A stretch of DNA of 29,971 nt from an uncultured Moraxellaceae bacterium (lineage in GTDB: Bacteria; Pseudomonadota; Gammaproteobacteria; Pseudomonadales; Moraxellaceae), in the NCBI GenBank assembly GCA_937928295.1, contig CALEYY010000209.1, positions 1-29,971 on the forward strand, in the 5' to 3' direction. Below the pieces are notes generated by a model. It saw nothing but the letters and a program-made list of their open reading frames with translations, made no database searches and was not told the DNA's origin. This document shows positions 18,437-27,767 of this stretch, piece after piece (positions within the stretch are counted from its first letter, which is position 1; the number at the start of each line of letters is the position of its first letter). Position numbers and translations under genes: made by a program.

Positions 18437-20112
18437 TTTGACAAACCCTTCAGCAGTGCCGAGGCATTTGTCATGACGTGGTAGATGTAGCTCTGCTCAA
18501 CAACACCACGGAACAAGTGCGCACCCGGGCCTTTTGCAAAGATCATCACATCTTCGCCAGCATGCGTTTCAGAGGCCATCGCAACCAAGGCTTCCTGGTG
18601 ATAGTTCTTGTCTTGTACCGCTGCATCCTTGCCTGTCAAATCGGCACGCGGGTTCTTCAACGAACCAGGTGTTGTCGCTGTTTTATCTGATTTCGGATTC
18701 GTTTCTGCGGGAACATTCTCTCCATGGCCCAAGCCATTGGCATACATCAGCGTGGTGTACGGCAGACCCAACATATCCACGGCAGGTGCAGCTGATTTAT
18801 CACCGGTATCACTGCTGGCTTCGGTCGTCAGTCCCAGAATCGGGTTGTTCCGGAAAGGATAGCCGCCCAAGGTCAAGGTGTGGCTGTGATCAGCCGTTAC
18901 CACAATCAAGGTGTCATCATCGCTGGTGAGATCATCGGCCTTCTGGATGGCTGTGTTGAAAGCACGCACATCATTCAACGCCCGATAGGCATTGCCTGCA
19001 TGATGCGCATGGTCAATACGCCCGCCCTCCACCATCAGGAAGTAACCTTTCGGATTCTTGCGCAGCACTTTTATCGCGGCTTCGGTCATTTCAGCGAGCG
19101 ACGGCTCATCTTTATTGCCAGTGACATCAACAACGCGATCGGTGTCGTAATCCATGTGCGATGCATTAAAAAGACCGAGGACATGATCCACCTTGGTGGC
19201 ATCCAGAGCATTCAACTGTGCACGCGTATTAACCACAGAACCATTGGTGGCGGCATAGCGTGTCAACCAATCGGCCGTCAAATCCCCGGCAGTACGACGA
19301 CCTTTGGTGCCTTCAACATCTGTCACTGAGCTTGGCAAGAACGCACGACGCCCGCCACCCAATGCGACTTCCAGACCAGAGCCGTCACCAAAGAGCACGG
19401 AGCCATTCTGGCCGCTACCAAAATTGACCAGCTGCTTGGCAATATCCGTGCAACCCGTGGCCGCCAGTGCACCCGCAGCAATCAGATCATTTTGATCCTT
19501 GTCCGACTCGGCATCGCGATTGGGCGTATGGGCATACACGGCTGCGGGCGTTGCGTGAGTGATGCGAGCAGTCGACACGACCCCAGTGGACATGCCTGCT
19601 ACTTCAGCAAGCTCACCGATTGTGCCTAAACGATTAGTTTCAGCGCAGCCAGCGGCATCATTCTTCTTGATGGTACCGACCGTCGACAAAAAGCTTTCCT
19701 TGGTCTTCACACCCGTCACCATCGCCGTCATGGTCGGCGCCGAGTCAGCCGTCTGCTGATTCACGGAGTAGGTTTTGGACATGGCCAGATACGGGAATTT
19801 TTCCATGTACAAGCTATTCGACTCACCGTCTTTCGACTGCATTTGACCATCGAAAATACGCGCTGCGGTCACGGTCGAAACGCCCATGCCATCACCCACG
19901 AAGAGAATGACATTCTTGGCTTTGCCGGAGGCAATGGCCACACGCGCCTCTTCTTCGCTGATACGGGTTTGACCATTATCGAGGTAGTACTCACTCGATT
20001 TCCGATTCTGAGCTAGCGGATCTGAATTGGCGGCGGATGCTCCGCCACAACCTTGAATAACCAGCGTCACTGATGCTGCCAGCACCGATACCACAGCAAG
20101 TTGTCGTTTCAT
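18433..20112 (-). CDS. phoA: Alkaline phosphatase, probable lipoprotein
   Basis: Alkaline phosphatase superfamily enzyme that releases phosphate from monoesters outside the cytoplasm. It has 559 residues from the ATG at 20112, with AGGAG seven bases upstream; the open frame continues further upstream but lacks family similarity. The N-terminus has a signal peptide ending VIQGC, so Cys22 is a probable lipidation site. Motifs are FVGDGMG (metal Asp about 74), TADSAPTMTA (nucleophile Ser125), ARITHATPAAVYAH, VEGGRIDHAHHAG (about 360), VTADHSHTL (about 407) and ETHAGEDV (about 514); the metal ligands all appear present. The length is greater than E. coli PhoA (471). It is coupled by overlap to the 181-residue secreted protein and is divergent from argE. 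The DNA is visibly less GC-rich than the flanking core genes, hinting at transfer. Confidence 0.9.
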   Translation of the reverse strand: MKRQLAVVSVLAASVTLVIQGCGGASAANSDPLAQNRKSSEYYLDNGQTRISEEEARVAIASGKAKNVILFVGDGMGVSTVTAARIFDGQMQSKDGESNSLYMEKFPYLAMSKTYSVNQQTADSAPTMTAMVTGVKTKESFLSTVGTIKKNDAAGCAETNRLGTIGELAEVAGMSTGVVSTARITHATPAAVYAHTPNRDAESDKDQNDLIAAGALAATGCTDIAKQLVNFGSGQNGSVLFGDGSGLEVALGGGRRAFLPSSVTDVEGTKGRRTAGDLTADWLTRYAATNGSVVNTRAQLNALDATKVDHVLGLFNASHMDYDTDRVVDVTGNKDEPSLAEMTEAAIKVLRKNPKGYFLMVEGGRIDHAHHAGNAYRALNDVRAFNTAIQKADDLTSDDDTLIVVTADHSHTLTLGGYPFRNNPILGLTTEASSDTGDKSAAPAVDMLGLPYTTLMYANGLGHGENVPAETNPKSDKTATTPGSLKNPRADLTGKDAAVQDKNYHQEALVAMASETHAGEDVMIFAKGPGAHLFRGVVEQSYIYHVMTNASALLKGLSK

Positions 20113-20185
20113 GTTGCGCTCCTGATTGTGCCCATAGACCCAAAGTCTGACTTCGCGACTTGCTGGCACACGGTATTCATCGCGC

Positions 20186-20214
20186 ATGACAGTCCTGTGC
20201 GGTCGGCATGACGA
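20186..20214 (-). promoter_or_regulatory. Possible weak Pho box upstream of the phosphatase
   Basis: On the minus strand a perfect CTGTCAT half-site (20186-20192) lies 22 bases (two 11-base repeats) downstream of TCGTCAT (20208-20214). Known Pho boxes are CTGTCAT-type direct repeats at 11-base spacing. The half-site between them is poor, so this is only a candidate. It is 75-100 bases before the phosphatase start. Confidence 0.25.
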
Positions 20215-20247
20215 AACGGTGAAACTCGTTGCCCGGAATTTTTGCGC

Positions 20248-20268
20248 TATGCTTGGCTCCATCCAAGC
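20248..20268 (+). promoter_or_regulatory. Possible argE -10 box with start-proximal hairpin
   Basis: TATGCT (20248-20253) resembles a -10 box, without a good -35. It overlaps a perfect 6-bp hairpin, GCTTGG-CTCCAT-CCAAGC (20251-20268), which ends 15 bases before the argE start. If transcription began just upstream the hairpin could affect translation; otherwise it may be an operator. Confidence 0.25.
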
Positions 20269-20283
20269 TCCTGAAATAACACC

Positions 20284-21438
20284 ATGAACCACCTGACCCT
20301 GCTGGCGCGAATGCGCACCCTGATTGCCACGCCCAGCGTCACTTGCACTGACCCCTCGATGGATCAAGGCAATCTCGCAGTCATCGAGCACCTGGCAAGC
20401 TGGGCGGAGACCATGGGGTTTCGCTGCGAAATCATGTCGGTAGCGCCGGGCAAGGCAAACCTGATTGCCACGCTCGGAGAAGGTCCCGGCGGCCTGGTGT
20501 TTGCCGGCCATACCGACACCGTGCCCTTTGATGGCGCGAAGTGGCAGAGCGACCCGTTCACGCTGACCGAGCGCGACGGCCGCCTCTTCGGCCTCGGCAC
20601 TGCAGACATGAAAGGCTTCTTTCCGCTCGTGCTGGAAGCCGCCGAAGCAGCCGTTGCGGCAGTTCGGCGCGGTGAAGCACTGAAGGCACCGGTCATCATC
20701 CTGGCCACCTGCGACGAAGAAACCAGCATGGCCGGCGCCAAGGCACTGGTCGCCGCCGGCAAGCCGAAAGCGCGCTTTGCCGTGATCGGAGAGCCCACCA
20801 GCGGCCGACCGTTGCGCCTGCAAAAAGGCGTGATGATGGAGCGCGTAATCATCGAGGGTCGCAGCGGCCACTCCAGCGATCCATCGTTAGGTCATAACGC
20901 GCTGGATGCCATGCACGCCGTGATCAGCGAGCTGATCGTCTATCGCCGCGAGCTGGCCGCGAAGTGGCACAACCCACTGTTTACTGTGCCCACACCCACG
21001 CTGAATCTGGGCTGCATTCACGGCGGCGACAACCCCAATCGCATCTGCGCCCGCTGCGAATTGCAGTACGACCTGCGCCCACTGCCGGGCATGGAGATGG
21101 ATAGCCTGCGCGCCGAGATCAAGCGCCGCCTGAAGCCGCTGGCCGAGGAGTATCAGGTCAGCATCGTCAATGAGTCGCTGTTCAGCGGCACACCGGCTAT
21201 GGAAACACCCGCCAGCTCACTGCTGGTCAAGGCCGTGGAAGAGATGACCGGTTTCACCGCCGGCGCTGCGGCGTTCGGCACCGAAGGCCCGTATTTTCAG
21301 GAGCTGGGCATGGAGGCCGTGATCTTCGGGCCGGGCGGCATTGAAACCGCGCATCAGCCCGATGAGCATCTGGAGATCGCCAGCCTGCAGCCGACCATCG
21401 AGAAGCTGGCGGAGCTGGTCCGACGCTTTTGCCTGTAA
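20284..21438 (+). CDS. argE: Acetylornithine deacetylase
   Basis: M20 family di-zinc amidohydrolase that removes acetyl from N-acetylornithine to give ornithine in arginine synthesis. It has 384 residues, the family length. Metal-site motifs are GHTDTVP (about 76-82), LFGLGTADMKGF (Asp about 108), DEETS (catalytic and metal glutamates about 140), GEPTSG and AHQPDEH near the C-terminus. A dimerisation domain occupies about 180-290 with RSGHSSDPSLGHNALDAM. argA follows in the same direction, so acetyl addition and acetyl removal are neighbours. DapE is the main alternative in this family, but the AHQPDE context and the argA neighbour favour ArgE. Confidence 0.92.
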   Translation: MNHLTLLARMRTLIATPSVTCTDPSMDQGNLAVIEHLASWAETMGFRCEIMSVAPGKANLIATLGEGPGGLVFAGHTDTVPFDGAKWQSDPFTLTERDGRLFGLGTADMKGFFPLVLEAAEAAVAAVRRGEALKAPVIILATCDEETSMAGAKALVAAGKPKARFAVIGEPTSGRPLRLQKGVMMERVIIEGRSGHSSDPSLGHNALDAMHAVISELIVYRRELAAKWHNPLFTVPTPTLNLGCIHGGDNPNRICARCELQYDLRPLPGMEMDSLRAEIKRRLKPLAEEYQVSIVNESLFSGTPAMETPASSLLVKAVEEMTGFTAGAAAFGTEGPYFQELGMEAVIFGPGGIETAHQPDEHLEIASLQPTIEKLAELVRRFCL

Positions 21439-21470
21439 GCGGACGCTACCGCCCGACCCCGCTTCACTTA

Positions 21471-21476
21471 TACAAT
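21471..21476 (+). promoter_or_regulatory. Possible -10 box for argA
   Basis: TTATACAAT (21468-21476) contains a TACAAT -10-like hexamer 32 bases after the argE stop and 75 bases before the ATG at 21552. No convincing -35 is seen, and I found no palindromic ArgR box around it. It would allow argA-ilvD to be transcribed separately from argE. Confidence 0.35.
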
Positions 21477-21551
21477 CCCAGACTTTCGAGGCGATGCCTC
21501 CCACTGACCCGGGCCACCACCGTGAGCAGCCAGAACCCGTTTCAAGACACC

Positions 21552-22871
21552 ATGTCGGAACAGTATGTGCACTGGTTCCGTAATTCCGCGCCGTACATCA
21601 ACGCGCATCGCGGCAAGACCTTTGTGCTGCTGTTTGGCGGCGAGGCCGTCAATCACGAGAACTTCCGCAACATCGTGCACGACATCGCGCTGCTGCATTC
21701 GCTGGGCATCAAGCTGGTGCTGGTGCATGGCGCACGCCCGCAGATCGACGAGAACCTGGTCGAGTACGGCCTGACAACGCCGTATCACAACGGTCTGCGC
21801 GTGACCACGCGTGAGGCGCTGCGCTGCGTCATGGATGCCGTTGGTGCCATCCGTCTGGAGATCGAGGCGCTGCTGTCGATGGGCCTGTCGAACTCGCCCA
21901 TGTACGGCGCCAAGATCGACGCCGTGTCCGGCAACTTCATCACCGCCAAGCCTTACGGCGTGCGTGATGGCGTGGACTTCGCACTGACCGGCGAAGTGCG
22001 CGCGGTCGATACCGAAGTCATCAACAAGAACCTCGCCAACCACCACATCGTCATCCTCGGCCCGACCGGCTACTCGACCACGGGTGAAATTTTCAACCTG
22101 CTCGCCGAAGATGTCGCAGTGTCGGTGGCCGTGGCGCTGCAGGCCGACAAGCTGATCTGCCTGGGCGAGCGCGAAGGCATCGTGGATGACAACGATGATC
22201 GCCTGCTGCGCGAAATGATCCCCAACGAGGTCGATCAGTACCTGCGCAACAAGGCGCTGGACAGCGAGCTGCTGCGCCACATGAACGCTGCCCGCGAGGC
22301 CTGCCGCGAGGGCGTGAAGCGCGTGCACATCATCTCCTATGCCCGCGACGGCGCGCTGCTGCAGGAACTGTTCACGCGTGACGGCTCGGGCACGCTGATC
22401 ACGCACGACCCCTACGAAGAAATCCGCACCGCCGAGATCGAGGATGTCGGCGGCATCATCGACCTCATCGAGCCGCTGGAAGAGGAAGGCATTCTGGTGC
22501 GCCGCGAGCGCGAGAAGCTGGAGAACGAAATCTCCCAGTTCGCCGTGGTCGAGCGCGACGGCATGATCATCGGCTGCGCCGCGCTGTACCCGCTGCCGGT
22601 GCTCAAGGGCGAGGAGCCGGCGGGCGAGATCGCCTGCGTGGCCATCCACCCGAATTACCGCAAGAGCGACCGGGGCAGCGAGCTCATGGAGTTCCTCGAA
22701 AAGCGAGCCAGCAGCAAGGGCCTGCGCAAGCTGTTCGTGCTCACCACGCGCACCGGTCTGTGGTTCCAGGAACACGGCTTCGAGCCGGCCTCGGTGGATG
22801 ACCTGCCGAAGTATCGCCAGTCACTTTACAACTACCAGCGCAATTCGCTGGTGCTTAGCAAACCGCTTTAA
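21552..22871 (+). CDS. argA: N-acetylglutamate synthase (kinase-like plus GNAT)
   Basis: Acetylates glutamate from acetyl-CoA, the first step of arginine synthesis, and is normally feedback-inhibited by arginine. It has 439 residues from the ATG at 21552 (MSEQYVHWFRNSAPYINAHRG). An in-frame GTG at 21522 would add ten residues and neither start has a strong ribosome site. The N-terminal amino-acid-kinase-like domain (about 1-285) shows KLVLVHGARPQID, GLRVT and GPTGYSTTGEIFNL. The C-terminal GNAT domain (about 290-439) shows IEDVGGIIDLIEPLEEEGIL, CVAIHPNYRKSDRGSELM and FVLTTRTGLWFQEHGF. It is the classical two-domain ArgA, complete. ilvD follows 12 bases later. Confidence 0.95.
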   Translation: MSEQYVHWFRNSAPYINAHRGKTFVLLFGGEAVNHENFRNIVHDIALLHSLGIKLVLVHGARPQIDENLVEYGLTTPYHNGLRVTTREALRCVMDAVGAIRLEIEALLSMGLSNSPMYGAKIDAVSGNFITAKPYGVRDGVDFALTGEVRAVDTEVINKNLANHHIVILGPTGYSTTGEIFNLLAEDVAVSVAVALQADKLICLGEREGIVDDNDDRLLREMIPNEVDQYLRNKALDSELLRHMNAAREACREGVKRVHIISYARDGALLQELFTRDGSGTLITHDPYEEIRTAEIEDVGGIIDLIEPLEEEGILVRREREKLENEISQFAVVERDGMIIGCAALYPLPVLKGEEPAGEIACVAIHPNYRKSDRGSELMEFLEKRASSKGLRKLFVLTTRTGLWFQEHGFEPASVDDLPKYRQSLYNYQRNSLVLSKPL

Positions 22872-22883
22872 GGATTTTCAGAC

Positions 22884-24563
<1,680 letters not shown>

Positions 24564-24580
24564 GCAACGCCAGTTGAACG

Positions 24581-24609
24581 AAAAGGCCTGCTTTATGAGC
24601 AGGCCTTTT
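24581..24609. terminator. Strong bidirectional terminator after ilvD
   Basis: AAAAGGCCTGCT (24581-24592) pairs perfectly with AGCAGGCCTTTT (24598-24609) around a 5-base loop TTATG: a 12-bp stem with flanking A and T tracts. It lies 17 bases after the ilvD stop and 34 bases from the stop of the minus-strand DUF2442 gene, so it can serve both transcripts. Confidence 0.93.
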
Positions 24610-24643
24610 GCTATCTAGAGTGGAGTCGCTGGTACCGGCTACC

Positions 24644-24967
24644 TCAGTCATGCACGCGATAAATACCAGCGCCAGCCGTGAGCTTAATGTGCATATTGTC
24701 TGGTGCCAGATCAAGCCCATTGGCCCAAGTCACTGCGCCGCACTCAAGACCGATCTGGCGAAATTCGGCCTCATCACGCAACGCAGTAAAGACGCCTGCA
24801 TCCGGGGCATGAATATAGTCATACATATCCACGATGCCCGTCAGACCATCTTGAAAACAGACCTGAAAGCAAAAATTTTCCAGCGCCTTAACCTCAGCCA
24901 CCAGCCAATAGGCTCGCGGTGTTACGGTAGCGCGGGAATGCGTCTGGGTGATTTTTTGACCCCGCAT
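24644..24967 (-). CDS. DUF2442 domain protein
   Basis: Function unknown. It has 107 residues from the ATG at 24967, which has GGAGGA nine bases upstream; a longer frame from 25012 has no such site. The domain occupies about 20-95: YWLVAEVKALENFCFQVCFQDGL, TGIVDMYDYI, FTALRDEAEFRQIGLE and GAVTWANGLDLAPDNMHIKL, the conserved WxNGxDLxPD-type core of DUF2442. No signal peptide or membrane helix. It overlaps the upstream DUF4160 gene by 46 bases, and its ribosome site is inside that gene. DUF4160-DUF2442 pairs are found in many bacteria and have been guessed to be toxin-antitoxin-like or sensory; no activity is established here. Confidence 0.85.
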   Translation of the reverse strand: MRGQKITQTHSRATVTPRAYWLVAEVKALENFCFQVCFQDGLTGIVDMYDYIHAPDAGVFTALRDEAEFRQIGLECGAVTWANGLDLAPDNMHIKLTAGAGIYRVHD

Positions 24968-25182
24968 AGCTGCCAATCCTCCTCCAATTCGATTAGATGC
25001 ATTTTGGCCCAACGACGCACCATCGCCAAGGCGATGGGTGGCAAATAGCCTTTTATTACGCTCCCTGTAGTCAACTCAATTTGCACCACATGCTCTGCAT
25101 AAGTCGCATGAAAGTGCGGCGGCGCATGGTCATTCCAATACATGGAAATGATGATGCCATAAAAGCTGCTGATGGTTGGCAC
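24922..25182 (-). CDS. DUF4160 domain protein
   Basis: Function unknown. It has 86 residues from a GTG start at 25182 with AAGGAGGAG seven bases upstream. Family features are MPTISSFYGIIISMYWNDHAPPHFHATY (DHxPPHFH near residues 18-25, a possible metal-binding histidine cluster), GSVIKGYLPPIALAMVRRWAKMH, and ELEEDW near the end, which is the usual DUF4160 C-terminal motif. The gene overlaps DUF2442 by 46 bases: the codons for ELEEDW also supply the downstream ribosome site. Both genes are AT-richer than ilvD and argA, and sit between a terminator and the CoA-binding gene, so they look like a small acquired cassette. Confidence 0.88.
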   Translation of the reverse strand: MPTISSFYGIIISMYWNDHAPPHFHATYAEHVVQIELTTGSVIKGYLPPIALAMVRRWAKMHLIELEEDWQLCGVKKSPRRIPALP

Positions 25183-25304
25183 GGCTGGCTCCTCCTTGAG
25201 CTGTCTGCCAAATCAATATAGACCACGATTCGTAATCTCGCCGACACTTGCCGATCACGCCGACATCGCCTAGCGTGACAAGCTGACTGCTGCGAGATAA
25301 CACC

Positions 25305-25670
25305 ATGACCGAAACCGTCGCTGTACTCGGCGCAAGCCCCAAGCCCGAGCGGTACAGCAATCAGGCCATCCACCTGCTGCGCCAATACGGGCATGCGGTG
25401 ATTCCGGTGAATCCGATCCAGCGTGAAATCGCCGGGCTGCCGGTCGCGGCATCGCTCGCCAACATCACGCAAAGTGTGGATACAGTGACGGTATATGTCA
25501 GCCCATCACACCTGGATCCGCTGGTGGATGGCCTGATCAAGCTCAAGCCGAAACGAGTCATTTTCAATCCCGGCGCGGAGCATCCTTCCGTTGCCGCCAA
25601 GCTGGAAAAAGCCGGCATCGCGACCGAGGAAGCCTGCACGCTGGTGCTGCTGCGCACACGGCAGTTCTGA
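25305..25670 (+). CDS. CoA-binding domain protein (YccU-like)
   Basis: A small Rossmann-fold CoA_binding_2 protein; the physiological role is not established. It has 121 residues, the whole domain. VAVLGASPKPERYSNQAI is the nucleotide-binding loop, followed by GHAVIPVNP, EIAGLPVAASL, VDTVTVYVSPSH, KRVIFNPGAEHPS and ACTLVLLRTRQF, all in family order. The homologous domain in succinyl-CoA synthetase alpha binds CoA. It is divergent from the DUF4160 cassette and convergent with the oxygenase gene, whose end is nine bases away. Confidence 0.9.
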   Translation: MTETVAVLGASPKPERYSNQAIHLLRQYGHAVIPVNPIQREIAGLPVAASLANITQSVDTVTVYVSPSHLDPLVDGLIKLKPKRVIFNPGAEHPSVAAKLEKAGIATEEACTLVLLRTRQF

Positions 25671-25679
25671 TGCCGGCGC

Positions 25680-26315
25680 TCAGTCGCGCGTTCGCATCCA
25701 GCCGGCGATGCTCAAGCGCTGCCGACTCGCCGGCAGCACTTCATGCGCGAGATTGTCGCTGCGAAAGACCACCATCGTGCCGGCTTCAGGGCTCACACGC
25801 AGCGCCCCAGCAGCCTCCGCATGAATCACCAGCTCGCCGCCAGCATCCACCGGCCAACCCGGCTCGTTGAGATAGCACACCGTCGAAATTACACGCTGGC
25901 CTGATCCGCCGCCCTCCACATCAGCGCCATGCCTGTCCACATGCCGTCGATAAAAACTGCCCGGCTCGTAGCAGGCGTAATGCGCCTCGTACTCCGCAAG
26001 GCCAAGGAAGTATTCGCGATTCAGCGTTTGCCGCAGGTCGTCCATGATCGCCAGATACGCAGTGGCGGCCGGCATGTCCGCTGCTGCGGCCAGCCAGCGA
26101 ATACGATCGCCCCGGATTTTCTGCTGCACCTGCTGGCTCGCACCCCGGCCAATGCCGGCAGCATGAAACTGCCCGACGGCATCCAGTGCCCGTAGCTCCG
26201 CGCGCAACGCAGCGACCAATGCAGCTGGCAAAAAGCCCGGCAACACCACATATCCAGGCTCCGGCAAAGACGCCAACACGCCAGCCCAATCCAAGGACGG
26301 CAAAGCGGGTATCAT
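25680..26315 (-). CDS. 2-oxoglutarate/Fe(II) oxygenase, prolyl 4-hydroxylase type
   Basis: Predicted non-haem iron oxygenase. It has 211 residues from ATG 26315, preferred because the family-like MIPALPSLDW begins there; a frame from 26345 adds ten residues and would share CATG with the rlmJ start. The double-stranded beta-helix carries the iron triad H125-x-D127 and H191 (RRHVDRH; LAHEVLP), with R200 for 2-oxoglutarate. Other matches are YEPGSFYRRH, RVISTVCYLNEPGWPVDAGGEL and RLSIAGW. This is the EGL-9/PHD-like bacterial group. One characterised member, PPHD of Pseudomonas putida, hydroxylates a proline of EF-Tu; that target is inference here. It is divergent from rlmJ and convergent with the CoA-binding gene. 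Confidence 0.88.
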   Translation of the reverse strand: MIPALPSLDWAGVLASLPEPGYVVLPGFLPAALVAALRAELRALDAVGQFHAAGIGRGASQQVQQKIRGDRIRWLAAAADMPAATAYLAIMDDLRQTLNREYFLGLAEYEAHYACYEPGSFYRRHVDRHGADVEGGGSGQRVISTVCYLNEPGWPVDAGGELVIHAEAAGALRVSPEAGTMVVFRSDNLAHEVLPASRQRLSIAGWMRTRD

Positions 26316-26343
26316 TCGTTTCTCATTTTCTGATGTTGCTACC

Positions 26344-27189
26344 ATGAATTATCGCCACCATTTCCATGCCGGCAACTTTGCCGATGTGATGAAGCACAGC
26401 CTGCAAATGGGTCTGCTCGCCGCGCTGAAGAAGAAGGATACCGCCTTCTGCTTCATCGACACCCATGCCGGTGCCGGCATCTACGATCTGCATGGCATGC
26501 AGGCGCAAAAGACTGGCGAATACCAGCAAGGCATCGAGCGCCTCACGGATCATCGCGGCGCGCCGACCTGGGTCGCCGAATACCTGCAGAGCATTCTCGC
26601 CTGCCAGGCCGCCGGTGGCCGCAGTCACTACCCCGGCTCGCCCTGGCTCGGTCTGCGCCAGCTCCGCGCCCAGGATCGCGCCGTCTTCATGGATGTGCAG
26701 CACGCCGAAGTCGCCAGCCTGCGCCATCACTTCAAGAACGATCCGCGCGTGGCCGTGCACCAGCGCAATGTTTACGAAGGCCTGACCGCCATGATTCCGC
26801 CCAAGGAAAAGCGCGGCCTGGTGCTAATCGACCCGCCCTACGAGCTCGAACGCGATGCCTTCCCGCAGCTGGTCAAGCTGATCGTGGCCGCACACACGAA
26901 ATGGCCGACCGGCGTTTACGCCATCTGGTTCCCGATCAAGCAGCGCACCGCCATCGTCAAGTTCTACCGCGAGCTGATGAACAGCGGCATCCCCAAGATG
27001 CTCGCCTGCGAGCTGCTCATGCAGCCGGACGACAACGCGCTCGGCCTCAACGGCTCCGGCCTGATCGTGATCAATCCGCCCTGGGGCTTCTACGAAGAGG
27101 CGCAAAAAACCATGGCCTGGCTACTCGACCGTCTGTCGGATCACCCACAGAAGTCGAGCAAGGTGCGCTGGCTGGCAAATATAGAGTAA
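26344..27189 (+). CDS. rlmJ: 23S rRNA (adenine-2030-N6) methyltransferase RlmJ
   Basis: Methylates A2030 (E. coli numbering) of 23S rRNA using SAM. It has 281 residues, the family length. The start MNYRHHFHAGNFADVMKHS is the diagnostic RlmJ N-terminus. SAM motif elements include FIDTHAGAGIYDL (about 38-50), and the adenine-N6 catalytic motif is DPPY at 163-166. Further conserved segments are YAIWFPIKQR and GSGLIVINPPWGF. It is divergent from the oxygenase gene, with starts only 28 bases apart, so their promoters must overlap the opposite coding sequence or lie inside it. Confidence 0.95.
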   Translation: MNYRHHFHAGNFADVMKHSLQMGLLAALKKKDTAFCFIDTHAGAGIYDLHGMQAQKTGEYQQGIERLTDHRGAPTWVAEYLQSILACQAAGGRSHYPGSPWLGLRQLRAQDRAVFMDVQHAEVASLRHHFKNDPRVAVHQRNVYEGLTAMIPPKEKRGLVLIDPPYELERDAFPQLVKLIVAAHTKWPTGVYAIWFPIKQRTAIVKFYRELMNSGIPKMLACELLMQPDDNALGLNGSGLIVINPPWGFYEEAQKTMAWLLDRLSDHPQKSSKVRWLANIE

Positions 27190-27234
27190 TTGCTCTAGAC
27201 TCTCGCGTCGCCATTCCCAGGACGCGAGCGTCTC

Positions 27235-27765
27235 ATGAACCTCAATAAAGAAACGCTGGGCTACGAAGCTCAGAAAGCCTATGTCGCTACCATGATGAAA
27301 ATCGTCGGTGGTGGCCTAGCGGCTGCCAGTCGTGTCGATGCCGAAGTGCAGCGCAACCTCGCCGCCTTCCCGGCCGGCTACCAGATCTGCATGGCCGTGT
27401 TCCCGAGCGGTCCGAGCTTCCACATGCGCATGGAAGCCGACGGCATCGGCAATGTCGTGGACAGCCCCATCGGCAAGCCCGATCTGACCATTCGCTTCAA
27501 GCACATGACCCACGCCTTCCTCGTGTTCTCCTTCCAGGAAGGCACCGCGCAGGCGTTCGCCAATGACCGCATGGTGGCCGATGGCAATGTCTCGCACTCG
27601 ATTCGTCTGGTGCGCTGCCTGAACCGCATGGAAACCCTGATTCTGCCCAAGCTGGTCGCCGCCCGCGCCGTCAAGCGTTACGACGATGTACCACTGGCCG
27701 AAAAGCTGAGCAAAGCCATCCGCATTTACGGCCTCGTGGCCAAGTCACTCGTCACAGGAAACTAA
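27235..27765 (+). CDS. SCP2-like protein of unknown function
   Basis: Not a recognised named gene. It has 176 residues and no signal peptide. The middle (about 55-140) reads like an SCP2/sterol-carrier fold: SFHMRMEADGIGNVV, then GKPDLTIRFKHMTHAFLVFSFQEGTAQAFANDRMVADGNVSHSIRLVRCLNRMETLIL. That pattern (PDLTIRF, small residue run, xVxGD/N-like turn) is shared with UbiJ-type lipid-binding domains. The stop is two bases before the start of the iron-dependent alcohol dehydrogenase, so they are probably co-transcribed and the protein may present or shuttle a hydrophobic alcohol or aldehyde; this is inference. Confidence 0.7.
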   Translation: MNLNKETLGYEAQKAYVATMMKIVGGGLAAASRVDAEVQRNLAAFPAGYQICMAVFPSGPSFHMRMEADGIGNVVDSPIGKPDLTIRFKHMTHAFLVFSFQEGTAQAFANDRMVADGNVSHSIRLVRCLNRMETLILPKLVAARAVKRYDDVPLAEKLSKAIRIYGLVAKSLVTGN

Positions 27766-27767
27766 TC

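Noticed and set aside
20113..20871. Upstream in-frame extension of the phosphatase to 20871
   Set aside because: It covers the divergent argE coding region; the family-like start MKRQL, the signal peptide and AGGAG all point to 20112.
21468..22775. A 435-codon minus-strand frame over argA
   Set aside because: Antisense shadow with His/Gln/Ala-rich composition; argA motifs are on the plus strand.
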